DNA of 64,000 nt from Euglena gracilis (taxonomy: Eukaryota > Euglenida > Euglenophyceae > Euglenales), in contig CP154954.1 of the NCBI GenBank assembly GCA_039621445.1, positions 49,455,847 to 49,519,846 of the forward strand. The letters run 5' to 3'. The number at the start of each line of letters is the position of its first letter. Positions within the stretch are counted from its first letter, which is position 1. Shown one piece after another: positions 46,971 to 59,700 of this stretch. The notes beneath the pieces are model-generated. The model made no database searches. It worked only from the letters and a program-made list of their open reading frames with translations, and had not been told where the DNA came from. The position numbers and the translations under genes were made by a program.

Positions 46971-47539
46971 ACCCGGTGCATCAACTGGGACGGGACGCCC
47001 AGCCCCGCCGCCCTGGGCCTCCGAACCGGCGTTGGCGGCCCCGCCATATTCGCCAAACCATATTCGCCCCCGCGGGCGAATACGGTTTGCTGGAGCCGAC
47101 GTGCGGCCACTGCGCAGCGCAGGCACAGCCCGATGGGGGTAAAGTGCGATGGGTGTTGGCCTGTGCCCTGGCCCCGGCCCCGTACGCCCCCGCCATTCGC
47201 CCACGGCATGCGGGGGCTGGCCTGCGGCATACAGAGCCGACGCGGCACTGCGGCCCAGTGCTCGCCCACGGGGGGATGGTGGGGGCTCCCGGCACGCCCC
47301 CACACGCGGGGGGGGCCCCGGCGCCGTACGGCGCGGGTTCGCCGGCGCCGGCCCACCCAGCCCCAGCCGACCAGCCCCAGCAGTGGAGAGTTCCGTACCT
47401 TGTTGTTGAGTTTTTTTTTTTGCATTTTTTTTTTTTGCATTTTTTGCTTTCCAATTTTCAAAAATTCGTCGGGGATTGCAGATTGCTCCTGTACCAGGCC
47501 AGAACAGATTGCATGCAACCAGGCTTGCTTTGCCTACCC

Positions 47540-47775
47540 CACGGGGGGGGGGGGGGGCAGGCACCCCCAGGGGGGGGCCCCGGGGGGGGGGTGCCTGCCC
47601 ATAGCAGGCACCCCCCTCCGACCTCGGCGCCAAAGGTGCCGGGGGCCCAGAAAAAGCCATTTTCAATGAAAATTTTCTGGGTCCCCCCTGGACCCCGGGG
47701 GGGTGTGCCTGCTAGGGGCAGGCACCCTGCAGCGCCCACCCACCCCCCTCCCCCCGGTCGGTAAGCACAAGCATG
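47540..47775. repeat. GGTGCCTGC hairpin repeat, family C, inverted copy
   Basis: Inverted relative of 24435-24700: CAGGCACCCC hairpins, a GGCGCC core, TTCAATGAAAATT and the terminal CGGTCGGTAAGCACAAGC. Confidence 0.82.
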
Positions 47776-47819
47776 CATGCAAAACATTTCTTTAAGCCAT
47801 GACCCCCCCAATTTCCTGC

Positions 47820-48700
47820 CGCCCCCCCCCCCAATGGTGCGGCCGCCTCCGGGACAAGGAGCAGGCGCTGTTGGGGACGTCCGAGCATTTCTGCCTTGAG
47901 GGCCAGGGGGCCGAGGTCTGCCGCCTCTGCCCCGCGCCCACTCTGCCGGAGATGCCTCTGGCGGCGTTCGCCCCACCACTGCCGCCGCCGCCGCCCCCAC
48001 AAATGCTGTGTGTGCCGGCCAGCCCGGCCGTGCTTGCCATGCCTTTCCCATCCGACCCCACCATGGCCAAATCATCTCGGGCCCAATCCATTGATTTATT
48101 TGACACCTGTGTTTCCCCTCCGCCTGGGGGTTCGAGGATAGGTGGGTGGGTTGTGCTGCTGCCCCCAGTATCGTATGGTCTAGTCTGGACCCCCCACGCC
48201 CCACCTCCTCCCCACTCATTTGATTCCCTGCCCAGGAGTTGGTCAAACTCAGCCCGGTGGGGGGGGGGTTGTCTCCCCCTGTATCAGAAGTCTGGACCCG
48301 TGTGCTTTTCTATACCATGCCATTCCCTTCACACCACACCTGCCAGAATGGGAAATTGCCAGGGACATCAATGCGCTGATTTTTGGGTGACAATTTCTCA
48401 ATGCAAAGGGGGGCTGGGTTAAGATGGGCGTACCTGTGCATGTGCGTAATCATAAACATACATATATATACGTACATGCACATGTGTACGTCGCGCGCGC
48501 GCACACACACGCACACACACACACACACACACACTCACTCACTCAAACATCAAACACCCAACCGGCAACCAAACCGGCGGCCGGGGTGCCCTCCGCTTTC
48601 CTCCCTGTACTCCGCGGGGGTGCCCCTGTCGCTGGTCAACACGACGCCCTACCCGTGCCCGCTCCCCGCGATCGGCTTTGCCCCGAGCCAGGGCGTCGCT
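47820..48700 (+). other. Possible coding segments, unassigned
   Basis: GC-rich plus-strand open stretches at about 47840-48010 (LRDKEQALLGTSEHFC, then a Pro run) and 48580-48700 (AGVPLSLVNTTPYPCPLPA) look protein-like. I could not define convincing acceptors. They may belong to the CCCH gene downstream. Confidence 0.3.
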
Positions 48701-48869
48701 TCATTCGAAGTGACCCCATCCCCAAGTCCAGCCAACAGACGCTTTTTTCCAGCCTGTGGCCTCCTCCCCTCATTGACAAGTTTTTATTTTTTCCAGCCGC
48801 CTGAAGGGTGGATGAGCGGCAATGGGTTTTTTTTCTTTTTGGAGGCACAAAAAAATGGGTAAAAATGGG

Positions 48870-50980
48870 TCAGAGTGGGCTGCCAGGGCAAAATTTGGGG
48901 TTAAAAAAAAACGAAATTTTGCATAGTTGGCAGTTTTTTGCACTTTTTGCGGTTTCGATTTTTGGGACCTGTTCGACCCCAGGTGAGGCCCAGTCACAAC
49001 CGCCCTTGGGGGGGGGGCAGTCAGCAGCCTTCTCCGGCCAGCCCAGGTTTTCCAGCCTCTCAGCTTGACCTCCCCCTGGTGGTGGGTCGTTAAGCGACGC
49101 CCTGCCCTGGGCTGCCTGCAGCCCCTGCCGGTGTGCGGCATTTAGGCGGGCAGGGGTGGCCGGCGCGAGGTCAGTCTGTTGACCTCGGCGTCGGGGCGGC
49201 TCCCCCTCGCCCTCGGCCAAAGTTGCCAGCCGGCGCCTGTACTGTAACCTCTTTCGAGGCTGGCTTATTTCCGTTGCAAAGCGAAGTTAATTTTTTTGGA
49301 TCTCAAAATTGACCACCAATAGTGTGTTCCCCGAAGCCCCCTCCCCCCCCTCGGAGGTCCCCTGAGGAGATGGGTGGGTTGGTGACCCCTCCCCAGACAC
49401 TAAAAATACCTCTGGCCAGGAAACCCGTTCCGGGAGGTTGACCAGTGCTCGACTGCTGACCGGCAATGTTGAAGCAAATTCAGGTCCCGACCTGGGTTTC
49501 CGAAATCGTTCTTTGTTCTTTCTTCTTGTCGTGGAAGTGTTAAACCGTTGCCCAACTCAATTTTTGCAGAAAATTTGAAGAGGCTAGTTTGAAGGAGTAA
49601 GTCCAGGGCCAGGGGGGGGGGGTCCAAAAATGTGTTTTTGCTGGGGGGGGAGGGTTGACATGTCGGCGTGAATTTTGGGAGTTTTCTTGTCCTTTTGCCT
49701 GTTCTTCTAACTAAAAAATGCACCGAAGAAATGCACCGAAGAAATGCATATCCGGAATGATGTGAAAATGCAAATTTTACACCAAGGAAGAACTTGGGGT
49801 TTTGCTCTGAACCAGTAATCGTCCTGGCACACCTCGGCAGACGCCCCCCACAGTGCCCCAATAATTTGGACTCCTCCTTGGGGGACGCTTTCACACCGCA
49901 TGCACCGCGTGACGCACCGCGTGCGAAGAATCATTCCCAAAATGTGCAATTTTCACAAATTTCCGCCAGAACTCCATTTGTAGTTGATTTCAATTAATTT
50001 TGGCTGGTTTCCTGCAAATCAGCCACTTTTGGCCTCTTTTGGCTTTTTTTGCCAAACCAATTTTTTTTTGGACCACTCTTGGCTGTTTGTATGCATTTTT
50101 GCTCATTTACATCAATTTTTGGCTGCTTCTGGCCCGTTTTCCACATTCGTTTGGCCATTTTGGGCACCTTTCACTGCTTTTAGCCACTTTTTTTGCCCAT
50201 TTTTTGGCCACTTTTGGCCGTTTTGTGGCCACTACACAGATGCAGTGGCCATTGGCACAGACTTGGTGAGATGTGGTGGCCAGATGATTTGGGCCAAAAA
50301 GAAAACAGAAAATGATCAAAATCACCCAAAAATGCTATTTTTTTGGTGCAGTTTTGTAATCGATGGGTGCCGGGTGTTTTCTCTCATTCAGTCATTTTAG
50401 GTTGTAACTGATTCTTGTCACACGGTGCCACGTGGTGCACGTGGCGGAAGCTTCCCCTTGGCTTTCCTCATTCTCTAATAAAAACGATCATGGTGAAGCA
50501 AAAAACCTGTATGTTTTGCTCTTGACCAAATACCGCCTTTTTTTGTTTATTTTTTTCTCGATGACATAAGATTAATCTATTAATTATTTAATAGTAGTAT
50601 TTTTTGATTTCTGATGGGAAGTGATTTCGACTCAAAATAATTACTCCATTTGGGCACCTTTTTTTTCCTGGGACCAAACCTTTCCTCCTGAATTTGCATT
50701 TTTAATAATTTTTGGCCAACAATTTGCTTCCTTTGAGAATCAACATGTTCAAAACCACAAAAGAACATAATTTTTGACCGTATTGTTACACCTAGACTTG
50801 CATTGAAGCTCTCGCACCTTTCTTTGCGCAATTGGGCAAACGGAGTGACTTTTTTACATTTCGATTCTCGGCAACAAAAAGTTATATTTACCCCTTTTTT
50901 GATGGTTTGGGGACAGGGAGGTGGTCTGGGCTTGGGTGGGGTCCCCACCCACCCACCCACCCCGCACCCGAAGGAGCAGA
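48870..50980. other. Spacer with weak signals only
   Basis: A short minus-strand candidate exon near 49184-49238 (RRRLATLAEGEGEPP, with TTACAG acceptor and GAG/GTCAAC donor) is also open on the plus strand. From 49990 to 50270 the DNA is a T-rich run of TTGGCC and GCCACTTTT words. Otherwise nothing is seen. Confidence 0.4.
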
Positions 50981-50985
50981 GGTTG

Positions 50986-51960
50986 GCACTGAAGTTGACC
51001 TCAACGCTCGCACATTTGCCAACCTCCGTGCCGGCCCTCCGCCGTCGCTCCCGCCCGCCCCGCTGCCCGCCGGGGGTGCCTCTCCCGTCAGGCACCGCCC
51101 GGTGGTCGCTGGGTCACACGTGACGTGCCTGCCTCCTTTCTGGCAGGGCGTTGCTGCCATCGGAAGGCTCAGCCCACCATTTTGTGCTTTCGGGATGGAC
51201 CTGGTGAAAATAGAACAGTTCAAATGGATCCCGCGGTATGGTTTTGAATAATTGTGTGGATTTCTTTCAAAGTTGGTCCGATTCATACGAGCGACGTCGG
51301 ATCCGGGGGAGGGGGGGGGGGCAGGTTTGGAGCCGAAGTCAGGTACAATTGGATAGCAAACCCGTCTGTCGGTAATGCGCGGGAACAAAGTGGTCGCCAG
51401 GTTTATAAATTCTGTCCCTTAAGGTTGACCCCCTTCCATCACATCTGGCGTGAACCAATCACTGGGGGGGTTACCCTTGACATGAAACCACCCCTGGGCC
51501 AAACGGCAAAGCTGTATCTATATTACGCCTTATAGAGAGCAAATAATAACAGCCGGACAAAATGTGCTGTCAGGTATTTAAGAAAGACATAACCAAGTAT
51601 TTTTTCCCCCTGCTGCTCATCCCATAGTTCTATTTCCTGGTTCTGGGTGACTGGGTATGTCAGCTTCAGGACATTAATTGTTTTACGGTACAGTAACTAA
51701 CCCAAGAAATGGTCAGTCATTTCAGGAGGCTCCCTCCTGAAATGACCTCAAGGTCGGAATTTTTCATTTCCCCACCGGGTGCAAAGCAATGACCCCCGGT
51801 GTGCCCTCGGTTTATGCCCTCGTTGTACAGCCAACCAGCTGGATCTCATCAATTCCCACGCTTCCGGAGTGGAGGGAGTGGGGCAGCAACCAGCCCAAGC
51901 CTCGGCAACCCCTGAAACCTGCCTGACCTTTTGTTGCCCGGCGGTCGGTCGGACCGCGTC
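50986..51960 (+). CDS. Candidate exons, CCCH gene region
   Basis: Two plus-strand stretches. About 50986-51108 (EVDLNARTFANLRAG, then Pro-rich) ends at CCCG/GTGGTC. About 51834-51940 (NQLDLINSHASGVEGVG, then QPAQASATPET) follows a GTACAG acceptor. Composition matches the Pro/Ala-rich linkers of the CCCH gene. No domain is recognised and the joins are unresolved. Confidence 0.35.
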
Positions 51961-52234
51961 CGGCCGGCTGCTGACTGGCAGCTGTAGGGTGCGGGGGGCG
52001 CGCGCCCCTCGGAAACCGATGCGCACGCTGACCTTTGGATAACCGCTCCGCGGCGTTCTTTCCCGTGTCCAGGTGTGTGTGTGTGGCGTTGCCTGACCTG
52101 GTGACTAACTCAGCAGAGACACACCAGGGGTGGATTCCACCCCCTTCGTCACATGCCTTTTGCCCGCCAGATGCCAAAGCTGTCTTTGCCACCCTCAAAC
52201 ACATATACCTACACTGCCACACACTCACGCTCAC

Positions 52235-52238
<4 letters not shown>

Positions 52239-52267
<29 letters not shown>

Positions 52268-52306
52268 TCAACCCCTCATTCACACACACACACACACACA
52301 CACCAG
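52239..52306. repeat. (CA)n microsatellite
   Basis: Two CA tracts split by CTCACTCAACCC. Confidence 0.95.
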
Positions 52307-52344
52307 AGCGATCTGTCAGGGACAGGATTTCGGTTTTTTTTCCC

Positions 52345-52795
52345 TGCCCCTCAAGCAGGCATTTGCTTAAGGGATTGCAGTACCCCCCGGGGGGGGGGGG
52401 CTGGACTGCAGCTAGTCCAAATTTGGCTAGTGGGATTTCTAGCAGCCCCCCCGGGGGGGGGGGGGTCTGCTAGCAGGGCTAGCTAGTGGAAATTTTTTTC
52501 CCAGTGACCAGCGCGAAGCGCCGAAATTTTTTTTTGGGACCACCAAAAATGGCCAAAATGCCCGTTTTTGGCCATTTTTGGGAATTTTTGGAACAAAATC
52601 AGCCAAAAACCTATTAAAAACCTCATTTTTCCTCCGGCGCACAGCGCCGGGGGAAAATTTTTTTTCCAGTCCGGGGGACCCCCGGACCCCCCCCCCCCCC
52701 CCGGGGGGGTTCTGCTAGTCCCTTTTTTCCAGTGTCTAGCCGATTGGCTAGCCAGTACCCCCCCCCCGGGGTCCTTAAGCAAATTCCTGCCCTCA
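52345..52795. mobile_element. GCTTAAGG-ended TIR element, family B, copy 2
   Basis: The left end is GCAGGCATTTGCTTAAGG and the right end CCTTAAGCAAATTCCTGC, an inverted repeat. Inside, GGACTGCAGCTAGTCC and GGCTAGCC words border G or C runs, and the core carries GGCGC hairpins and GGCCATTTTTGG. It is the inverted counterpart of 16889-17275. No transposase is seen. Confidence 0.8.
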
Positions 52796-52799
52796 AGGA

Positions 52800-55029
52800 C
52801 CGCCATTTTTTGACTGCTATTTGGCCAAAAGGCGGGCTGAGACCGCTATGAGGCTGGAATCGGTCCCGAAATTTAGAAGGCAAAATTTCCACTTTAGCAC
52901 TTTAGCCACTCAGGCCGAATGGCTGGACATCAAAACTGTTCACCAATTCTTCAAAATTCTTCTGTCAGAGCATCTGAAAATTTGTCCATCTGACAGGAAA
53001 TCCACAATATTTCGGTGAAGCACAAGAGAGAAAAACCAGTAAATAAATCCAATGTTTTTGGACCATCCCCCATCCTCCCAAAACATGAAAGGGAAAACCC
53101 CCTGGTAGGCGTCTGAAAGGTGATTGAGTTTTTTTGAAAGTTGAAAATGGCCTCCCCTGGAGGTCGGCAAGCAAACGGTCCAGTGTTCTTCCTGGCCAAG
53201 AAAGCATTGCTGCTGGTGGCACCTAAACACCCTTGCAGAACAGCCGTGCAGACTCACTGTGATTGTGGCTGGAGTCTGCCTTTCGACTTGCATTATGTTT
53301 TGTGCAAGCCAGCAGGCTTTAACAAGCACAAACACGTCAGACAACATGCATGATTCAACACAGAACTATTTGCATACATTCTTTGATACCTTCGTAACCT
53401 GTTGGCTGCACATATCCCATATTATACAAACCAGTACAGAATCCAGATCTCTTGGATAAAGCCACACATGCAACCATTCAGGGAGCTTTGAGGCGACCAC
53501 CTTTCTTCGGCTGTGGAGGCACGGTTGGGGGGGGGGTACAGTTGGAAACATCCGTGTGCAATAGGAATGGTGCATGCACTCTTTCCCAGAATCTTTTCTC
53601 CAAGTACTGTGAAATATACAATACTGATGAAGCCCATTTTATTTGCCTCCTGTTATCAGTCAAGTCCCGCAGCATTCTTTGCCCTTTTTTTAACAATCGA
53701 CCACCATGGGAGGAGAAACTGCATTCTTTGACATTTGGACTCTGGAAAGAGGATCTTTAGTGGGCTTCCGAAGCCGTGCCTACACATAATGTGCACGGGG
53801 GTGCGGATGGGGCGTTCCGTTTGGTGGACCTTGGCAGCCTGGCTCAGGGGGACCAAAAACCTCGACTGAGCGGTGATCTGGTGCGCTTTGGCCATGGCCA
53901 TTGACCACTGCACAGGAGGTGCTGGAGAGGGATGTCCTCCCTTCACATCAGAAGTTGCCGTGTGGTGCTGCAGAAAGCCTTTTTCAACCCCGTGTGAAAA
54001 GATTCTTTCGAGCCTCCTCAAACAACGTCGACAGCTCGACGGACATTCGAGCAGACTCTCAAGCTTCCTCGAGCAACCTAGAACGAACGTTCGAGGAGGC
54101 TCGCGAGCCTCCTCCTACATATGTTTTATTTTATTTTGGGACCCTACAAACAGTTGCGTGCGAAAAGGCAAAAGAAAGTTGCACACACATACACACACAC
54201 ACACACACACGTGACACAAGAATTTTTGTTGATTGTGTTTGGCCCCTGCGAACAGTTAAGCACATGCATTGAGGTCGTGCTTTGCCCCTGTGGATTGTTT
54301 CTACCTGATGCACACACAGGAGTGAGCTCGATTTTCACAGTGCCATCCCTTGATAAGCGCACTCATGGGCGTTCGAGGTCGTCCGAAGAGGCCCAAGAGC
54401 CTCCTCCTGCCATGACCTGTTCCCACCTCTCCAGCCCCCTCCTCTGCTCAGCGTTCTCTGTTTCCACATGGCCTCTCTGGTGGCTGCTTTCACTCCTGCT
54501 CCCCACCAAGCAAGAGGTATTGGGCGCATCAGCACCAAAGACATTAACGAGTGGAAAAAGGAATGTGTAAGTTGGAATATGGGCAGCTACGGTCAGCTGA
54601 CAGCCGCAGTTGCAGCCATGGCACACATCAGACATGTGCAATGCAATGGCCAAGAAAGCAATTCCGTCTGCCAAACACAAAATTTCTCTGGTGTTCTTGA
54701 CACCCATTCAATTGGCTGTGTTTTGGTTAGTGGAAAGCAAGCACCTATAAAATGACTGGGTGTGGCTGGGAGTGACTGGAAATTGTGGCCACACCTGGCC
54801 ATTGTTGATCACATTCGGATTTTTTGTCCTTTTTGTCTGTTTTTAGCCATTGTTGGCCATTGTGGATATCTGTGGATATTTTTGACTATTTTTGGGCAGT
54901 TCGGCCACTTTTGGTCATTTTCGGCCATTTTGGCAACCTTTAGCCACTTTTGGCCATTTTTGGCTTTTTCTGGCACTGAGCGTGGCTGAGTGTGACTGAG
55001 CATGAGGCGTGACTGGGAATGGCTGGGCG
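52800..55029. other. Open, lower-GC stretch with unassigned reading frames
   Basis: Plus frames at 53141-53353 (ends CGWSLPFDLHYVLCKPAGF, then a His-rich tail) and 54468-54755 (contains ISTKDINEWKKECVSW, 95 residues) look protein-like and differ in composition from the host exons. They could be remnants of a transposon gene, but I recognise no domain. The block 54780-54980 is an array of TTGGCCATTTT-type words. Confidence 0.35.
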
Positions 55030-56603
55030 CAGGGAGGGGCAAAATATGCACCGTGCAGTTTTTGCAGTTTTTTGCAGTTTTTCACATTTTGGGTTTTTTG
55101 CAGTTTTTTTTCTGAAAAAAAACTGCACACGTGCAGTTTTTTGCAGTTTTTTTTATTTCAGTTTTGAGGAAACCTGAGGTGCTCATTTTTCGGTGTTCTG
55201 CGCCTTGTTACGCTGGATTATATTGTTAGAAGGGTGTTTCTCAAGAAAAAGTCTCTCTCAAAAAATCTCTTCGTGAGTTGTGTTGTCTACAGTAATCCCA
55301 CCAGTTGTCTTGCCCCCAACCGTTTTGCCAACTGCCTTGCCTCTCGACACAACAGAAATTGTTGTAGCCACCATTCCAAAAAGCAGATTGTTTCGGCGAC
55401 AACGCCACAATTTCTCCCCAACCAAAATCGCTCCATCTCCAACTTGTGCATGTGGTGACAGATGTCACGATGCTTATTTTGGCAGTCGTCATTTGCACAC
55501 TCCTGAGCAGATTCAACTAATTATTTTGGGATTCGGGGACTAAATCCAAAAACTGTTTTTTGTGTGCAAATTTTGGTTTAAGTTGGAGTTTTCGAGATTC
55601 GTGGAGACGCAAAGGAGCACGAGCTCCTGTAGAAGATTGGGCCTTGTCCCAAGCATTGTGGCCAAATATCACACAAGCCAAATGTTTCAAAGAAGTCATT
55701 CTTATTTGCAAGAAATTCCCAGACCATTTGGCAATCCCCTAAAGACAGTATTCAAAGTTTGTGATGCTTCTTGTAGATTTTTTTTAGTTTTTTAGATTTT
55801 TTGCATCGTGACATGGGTGAAGTTCATCAGGTGATGGACCGAAAGTTCCAAAACTGAACATCCCATGCAAGAATTAAAAGCATAGAAGCTTTCTGCATAT
55901 GGGTGTGTGCATTTTTTTCATTTTTAGTTGTTTGGCACCTCCGTGGGCATGGCCGTCACAAGCTTTGGTGCAGGAAAACCAGTGTGAACCAGCATCCAAA
56001 CCAAACACATAATTTTTGTTTCAGTGCATGAAAATCCAGGTACAGTGTACCTTGCAGGGATTTTTTTAAGTTTGGACCCCCGGGGGGGGGGGAGGGGGAG
56101 GGGTAGGGTAGGTGGGTCCGGCCGAGCCCCCCCCCCCCCCGGGGGGGCCGGAGGGGGGGGGGATATACTTTTCGGCGCCACAGGCGCCGAAAAAAATTCT
56201 ATTTTTAGCACTTTTCGCAATTTTTCGGCCATTTTTTGTGGTCCCCTGGGACCCCCTCCCCCCCCCCAAGGGGGTGGGTGGGTGGGGGGGACCCCCCCTC
56301 CCCCCCGGTCTTAAAAAACCCCTGGTACCTTGATTGATTGCTTCCATTTTTATTGTCATCAGCTCCAAAGCTGTGCAAAAGTTAGGTGAATTGGGGCGTT
56401 CTCATGTGATTACAATTTACTTTTTTTGCATATGCACACCATTTCAGCTTGTTTATTGTTATTTTTTGTTGATGTGCAGTTTTTTGCAGTTTTTTTTGCA
56501 GTTTTTTTTGCAGTTTTTTTTGCAGTTTTTTGCAGTTTTTTGCAGTTTTTTGCAGTGCAGTTTTTTGACCTGCCCGTGTGCAGTTTTTGCCCCCCCCCCC
56601 CTG
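55030..56603. mobile_element. CAGGG-ended TIR element, 1.57 kb, with 7-bp target duplication
   Basis: It starts CAGGGAGGGGC and ends with a C run and CCCTG. Exact direct repeats CTGGGCG lie at 55023-55029 and 56604-56610. Both subterminal zones (55055-55155 and 56478-56585) are arrays of GCAGTTTTTT words. The interior holds open frames (55280-55543 and 55560-55742 plus) without recognised domains, and a nested family A repeat. Confidence 0.85.
56045..56312. repeat. GGCGCC-hairpin repeat, family A, inverted copy nested in an element
   Basis: Inverted relative of 6476-6765: G-run arm, CTTTTCGGCGCCACAGGCGCC, TTTTTCGGCCATTTTTTG, then GGGTGGGTGGG and a C run. It lies inside the 55030-56603 element. 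Confidence 0.8.
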
Positions 56604-56777
56604 CTGGGCGTGACTGGGCGTGACTGGGCGTGAATGGGTTTGGGATCCTGGCCCGTCAGCTGATTATCGCTGGCAAAACAAAGCGCATTTTATCTGCGGT
56701 GGTGTCCAGTGGCAGTTAGCTTTGGGGCCCCTGGTTCCGTCCCCCAAACCCAGTCAACGCTCAACGTCCCCTCCCAG

Positions 56778-59700
56778 CCATACCTCTTGGCCCCCAAGTC
56801 TCGCCCGCCACCGCTCCAGACGGCGAGAAGGGACACGGGCGCCGACCGCCAAAGGCGAAGAGTGCGAAGGCCACCGTGTGCCTGGACTACCTGAAGGGGA
56901 AGTGCACGCGAGAGCGGCGCGCACTTGACTCACCCCCCCCCCCTACCTCTCCGCCCTGGAGGGGTGAGTCCCAAAGATTACCGGCTTGTCAGTTCGGAAG
57001 ATCTCCGGTTGATCACGGTGCAAATGCCAATTTGTATCCACACCTGAACGCATTTCTCTCTTGGCCGCTGATGGTTTTGACCTTTTGGTGCCTCCGGGCT
57101 CAAGGCTGCCTCGTCCACCCAAATGTGCGGGCAAGGAGCGTTTTAAGACAATTCCGAAAGAATGTGTCGTTCTCAAATGCAACATGTGTTGTTGTTTTTC
57201 CCAACAAATATGGACCCTCTGCTGCATTCCAGGAATGCTGAACTTTTTTTTTTAACTGAACAATGTTTTTTAATTTTGTTTCGCTTCAAAAGGTTTGGTG
57301 ACAGCAGAGGTTGTTCTGTTTTTTAATATAAAAAAATTGAGGGCTTTTGTGCCACAGTCCTACAGATTGCCCTGTTGCTGATATTGGTAGGCACCTGGAG
57401 TGTGTATTTTTAGTTAAAAAATACTGCATTCATTTTCCAAAAAAAAAGCACCACAGACCTTCCGTCTTGTTTTTCTATTGTTGCCTACGCTTCGCCATTT
57501 TTTGAAGAGGATGGGGACAGTAGCATCTCCTTTTCTTGAGTTTGTCTGGCCAGCCTCAATGTCACTGCTACGTGTCTCTACCTCCCCCCCCCCCCTGGGG
57601 GAGCAACTGCCATGGCTGAGACCCTGCCAGCGTGCCACCCAAAAAAGATAATGACCATGAAAAATTCCCAATTTTGGTGCCGATTTTCCCCCAAAACCAA
57701 AAAATTGGTCAGTTTGTTGTCTTTGTTGCATTTTATTTGTCAACAAAATGTTTATTCTTTTGCAAGATGAAGAGGAGGGGTGGAACCGAAAATCCTCTCC
57801 AACAGAAAGTGTACATCCCGGGGGAGCACCTAAGTCATTTTACATGCAATTTGCATGTTTTTTTGTGTCTGTGTGTTTTTTTTTGCGTTGCGTGCTTTGA
57901 CGGTCCATGTTGGGTTTTCCTCCCCCTGGTGGCAGTTACCCCCGGGCCGGCCCTCCAGACAAAGGCACACCTTTCGACGACGCGGGGGGGGGGGGGGGCA
58001 GGTGACCATGCACAGACCAGTCAAACCGGGGAACCACCCCGCCGCCTTGAGTCAGGCGCGCCGGCCAGTGCCGCTACCCCCACCCCGACCTGACCCTGTT
58101 CCAGCGCCTGAGCGACACCGCCGGCGAGCAGGTGTGCGAGGTGTGGGCCGCCACCGGCCAGTGCAAGTTCGGGGCGAAGTGCAACCGCCTGCACCCCGCC
58201 CTGTGGGGGCCGCAGCCGGGTTCCATGCAAGAGGGTGCGTACGGGGGGTTGAGGAGGGGTGTCCCCCCTCCAACCCCCCCCCCCGGACCGGAGGGGGGTC
58301 CAGACCATACCATTGCTTACGGTGCGTCCGACCCCCCCCCCCAGGGGGGTTGACTGACTGGTTTTTTCGGAGTGACTGACTGGTTTTTGGCTCCAGACCA
58401 CCCCCCGTGGGTGGGGACGGCCAGGAATGGCTGAAAGGAGTGGCCACCCGGTGGCGAAGGCGCCGGAATTTTTGGGGGGATTTTGGGCCAGAATCCATTG
58501 GTTTTAGGGCATTTTGAGGGATGCTATGGATAAGACAGGCTTCGTATTTTCGCAATAATCCGAAAAGGAACCCCCCCCCAAATTGTGTGAAGTCCCCAGG
58601 AATGGAGGAAGTCCCCAGGAATGAATGGTATTTTTGTTTATTTTTTTCAATTTATTTCATGTGTCGAAATTTTTCCAGAATTTTATCAGCATTCAAAAAT
58701 CGCATTTTTTGTGCTCTTTTTGCACGGGCAAGAAGTTTTTCAGCCAGACTTTTCAGCAGAAGCCAAAAACGCCCCCCCCCCCCAATGGGCATTTCAGCAA
58801 CCAACCCAAAAGAGGCAGGCTCAGGGGCGCACACTGGGGACAGTGGTCCGTGCCGTGCCCCGAGCACCCCCACCGGCCCCGCCTTTGAGCCGACCCCCAG
58901 CGACCCGGTCGGCGCCGCCCCGCCCGCCCCCGCCCTCGCCTCGCCGGCCGGCCCCCCGCCGCCGGCCGACCCCCAGGCGGAGTTCGAGACCTTCGCGCAG
59001 TCCCTGCTGAAGTCGGTGGACGAGGCCGGGTGGCGGCCAGCGCTGCCCCGGCCCCGGCCTCCCCGCAGAGGCTGGCGGTGGGGTGGGGGGTGGCGTCCGA
59101 CCCCCGAGGGCGAGGCGCTCGATGGCCCCCGGGGCGGAAGAGAGCGTTGCCCCCCCCCCCAGAGGGGGGGGGGGTGACCCCCGGGTTTGCCACACCAGAG
59201 CTCCTCCCCCGGCCGGGGAGACACCCCAAATGGGAAACCGGGGTGAGGGCCACTCACCGAGCGGCACAGCGGAGGGGAACCGAAGTCAATGCCGCCATCC
59301 CCAAGGCGCTTTCGCTCAGTGGAGGGTCCCAAAGGGGGTCAGGGCAGGGGATAAAATGTGGTTTGCGTTTTTGTGCATTTTTTGCACTTTTTTTCAAATT
59401 TCCCAAAATGCGCATTTTTTTTCGCATTTTTCGATTTTTCCAACACATTTTTGCTTTTTGGCACACTTTTTTTTGTGATGGACACAATTTTAAGCATTTT
59501 TGATCATTTTTGCAATTTTCTGAAATTTTCAATTTTTAACATTTTCCTCAGAATTCTATGTGATTTTTTATAAAAAAAATTGGTGCCTTTTTTGCATGTT
59601 TTGGGGGTAATGTTTGCATTTTCGTGATTTTTTGTGCTGTTTCTCTCTGATTTTGCACATTTTTGGCATTTTCCCCAAAATGCGCATTTTTTGCAAGGCC

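Noticed and set aside
46458-47669. Overlapping 400 to 470-residue open frames on both strands
   Set aside because: GC-rich sequence without stops on either strand; they run through the family C repeat and G runs. Only short parts with splice sites were kept as candidates.
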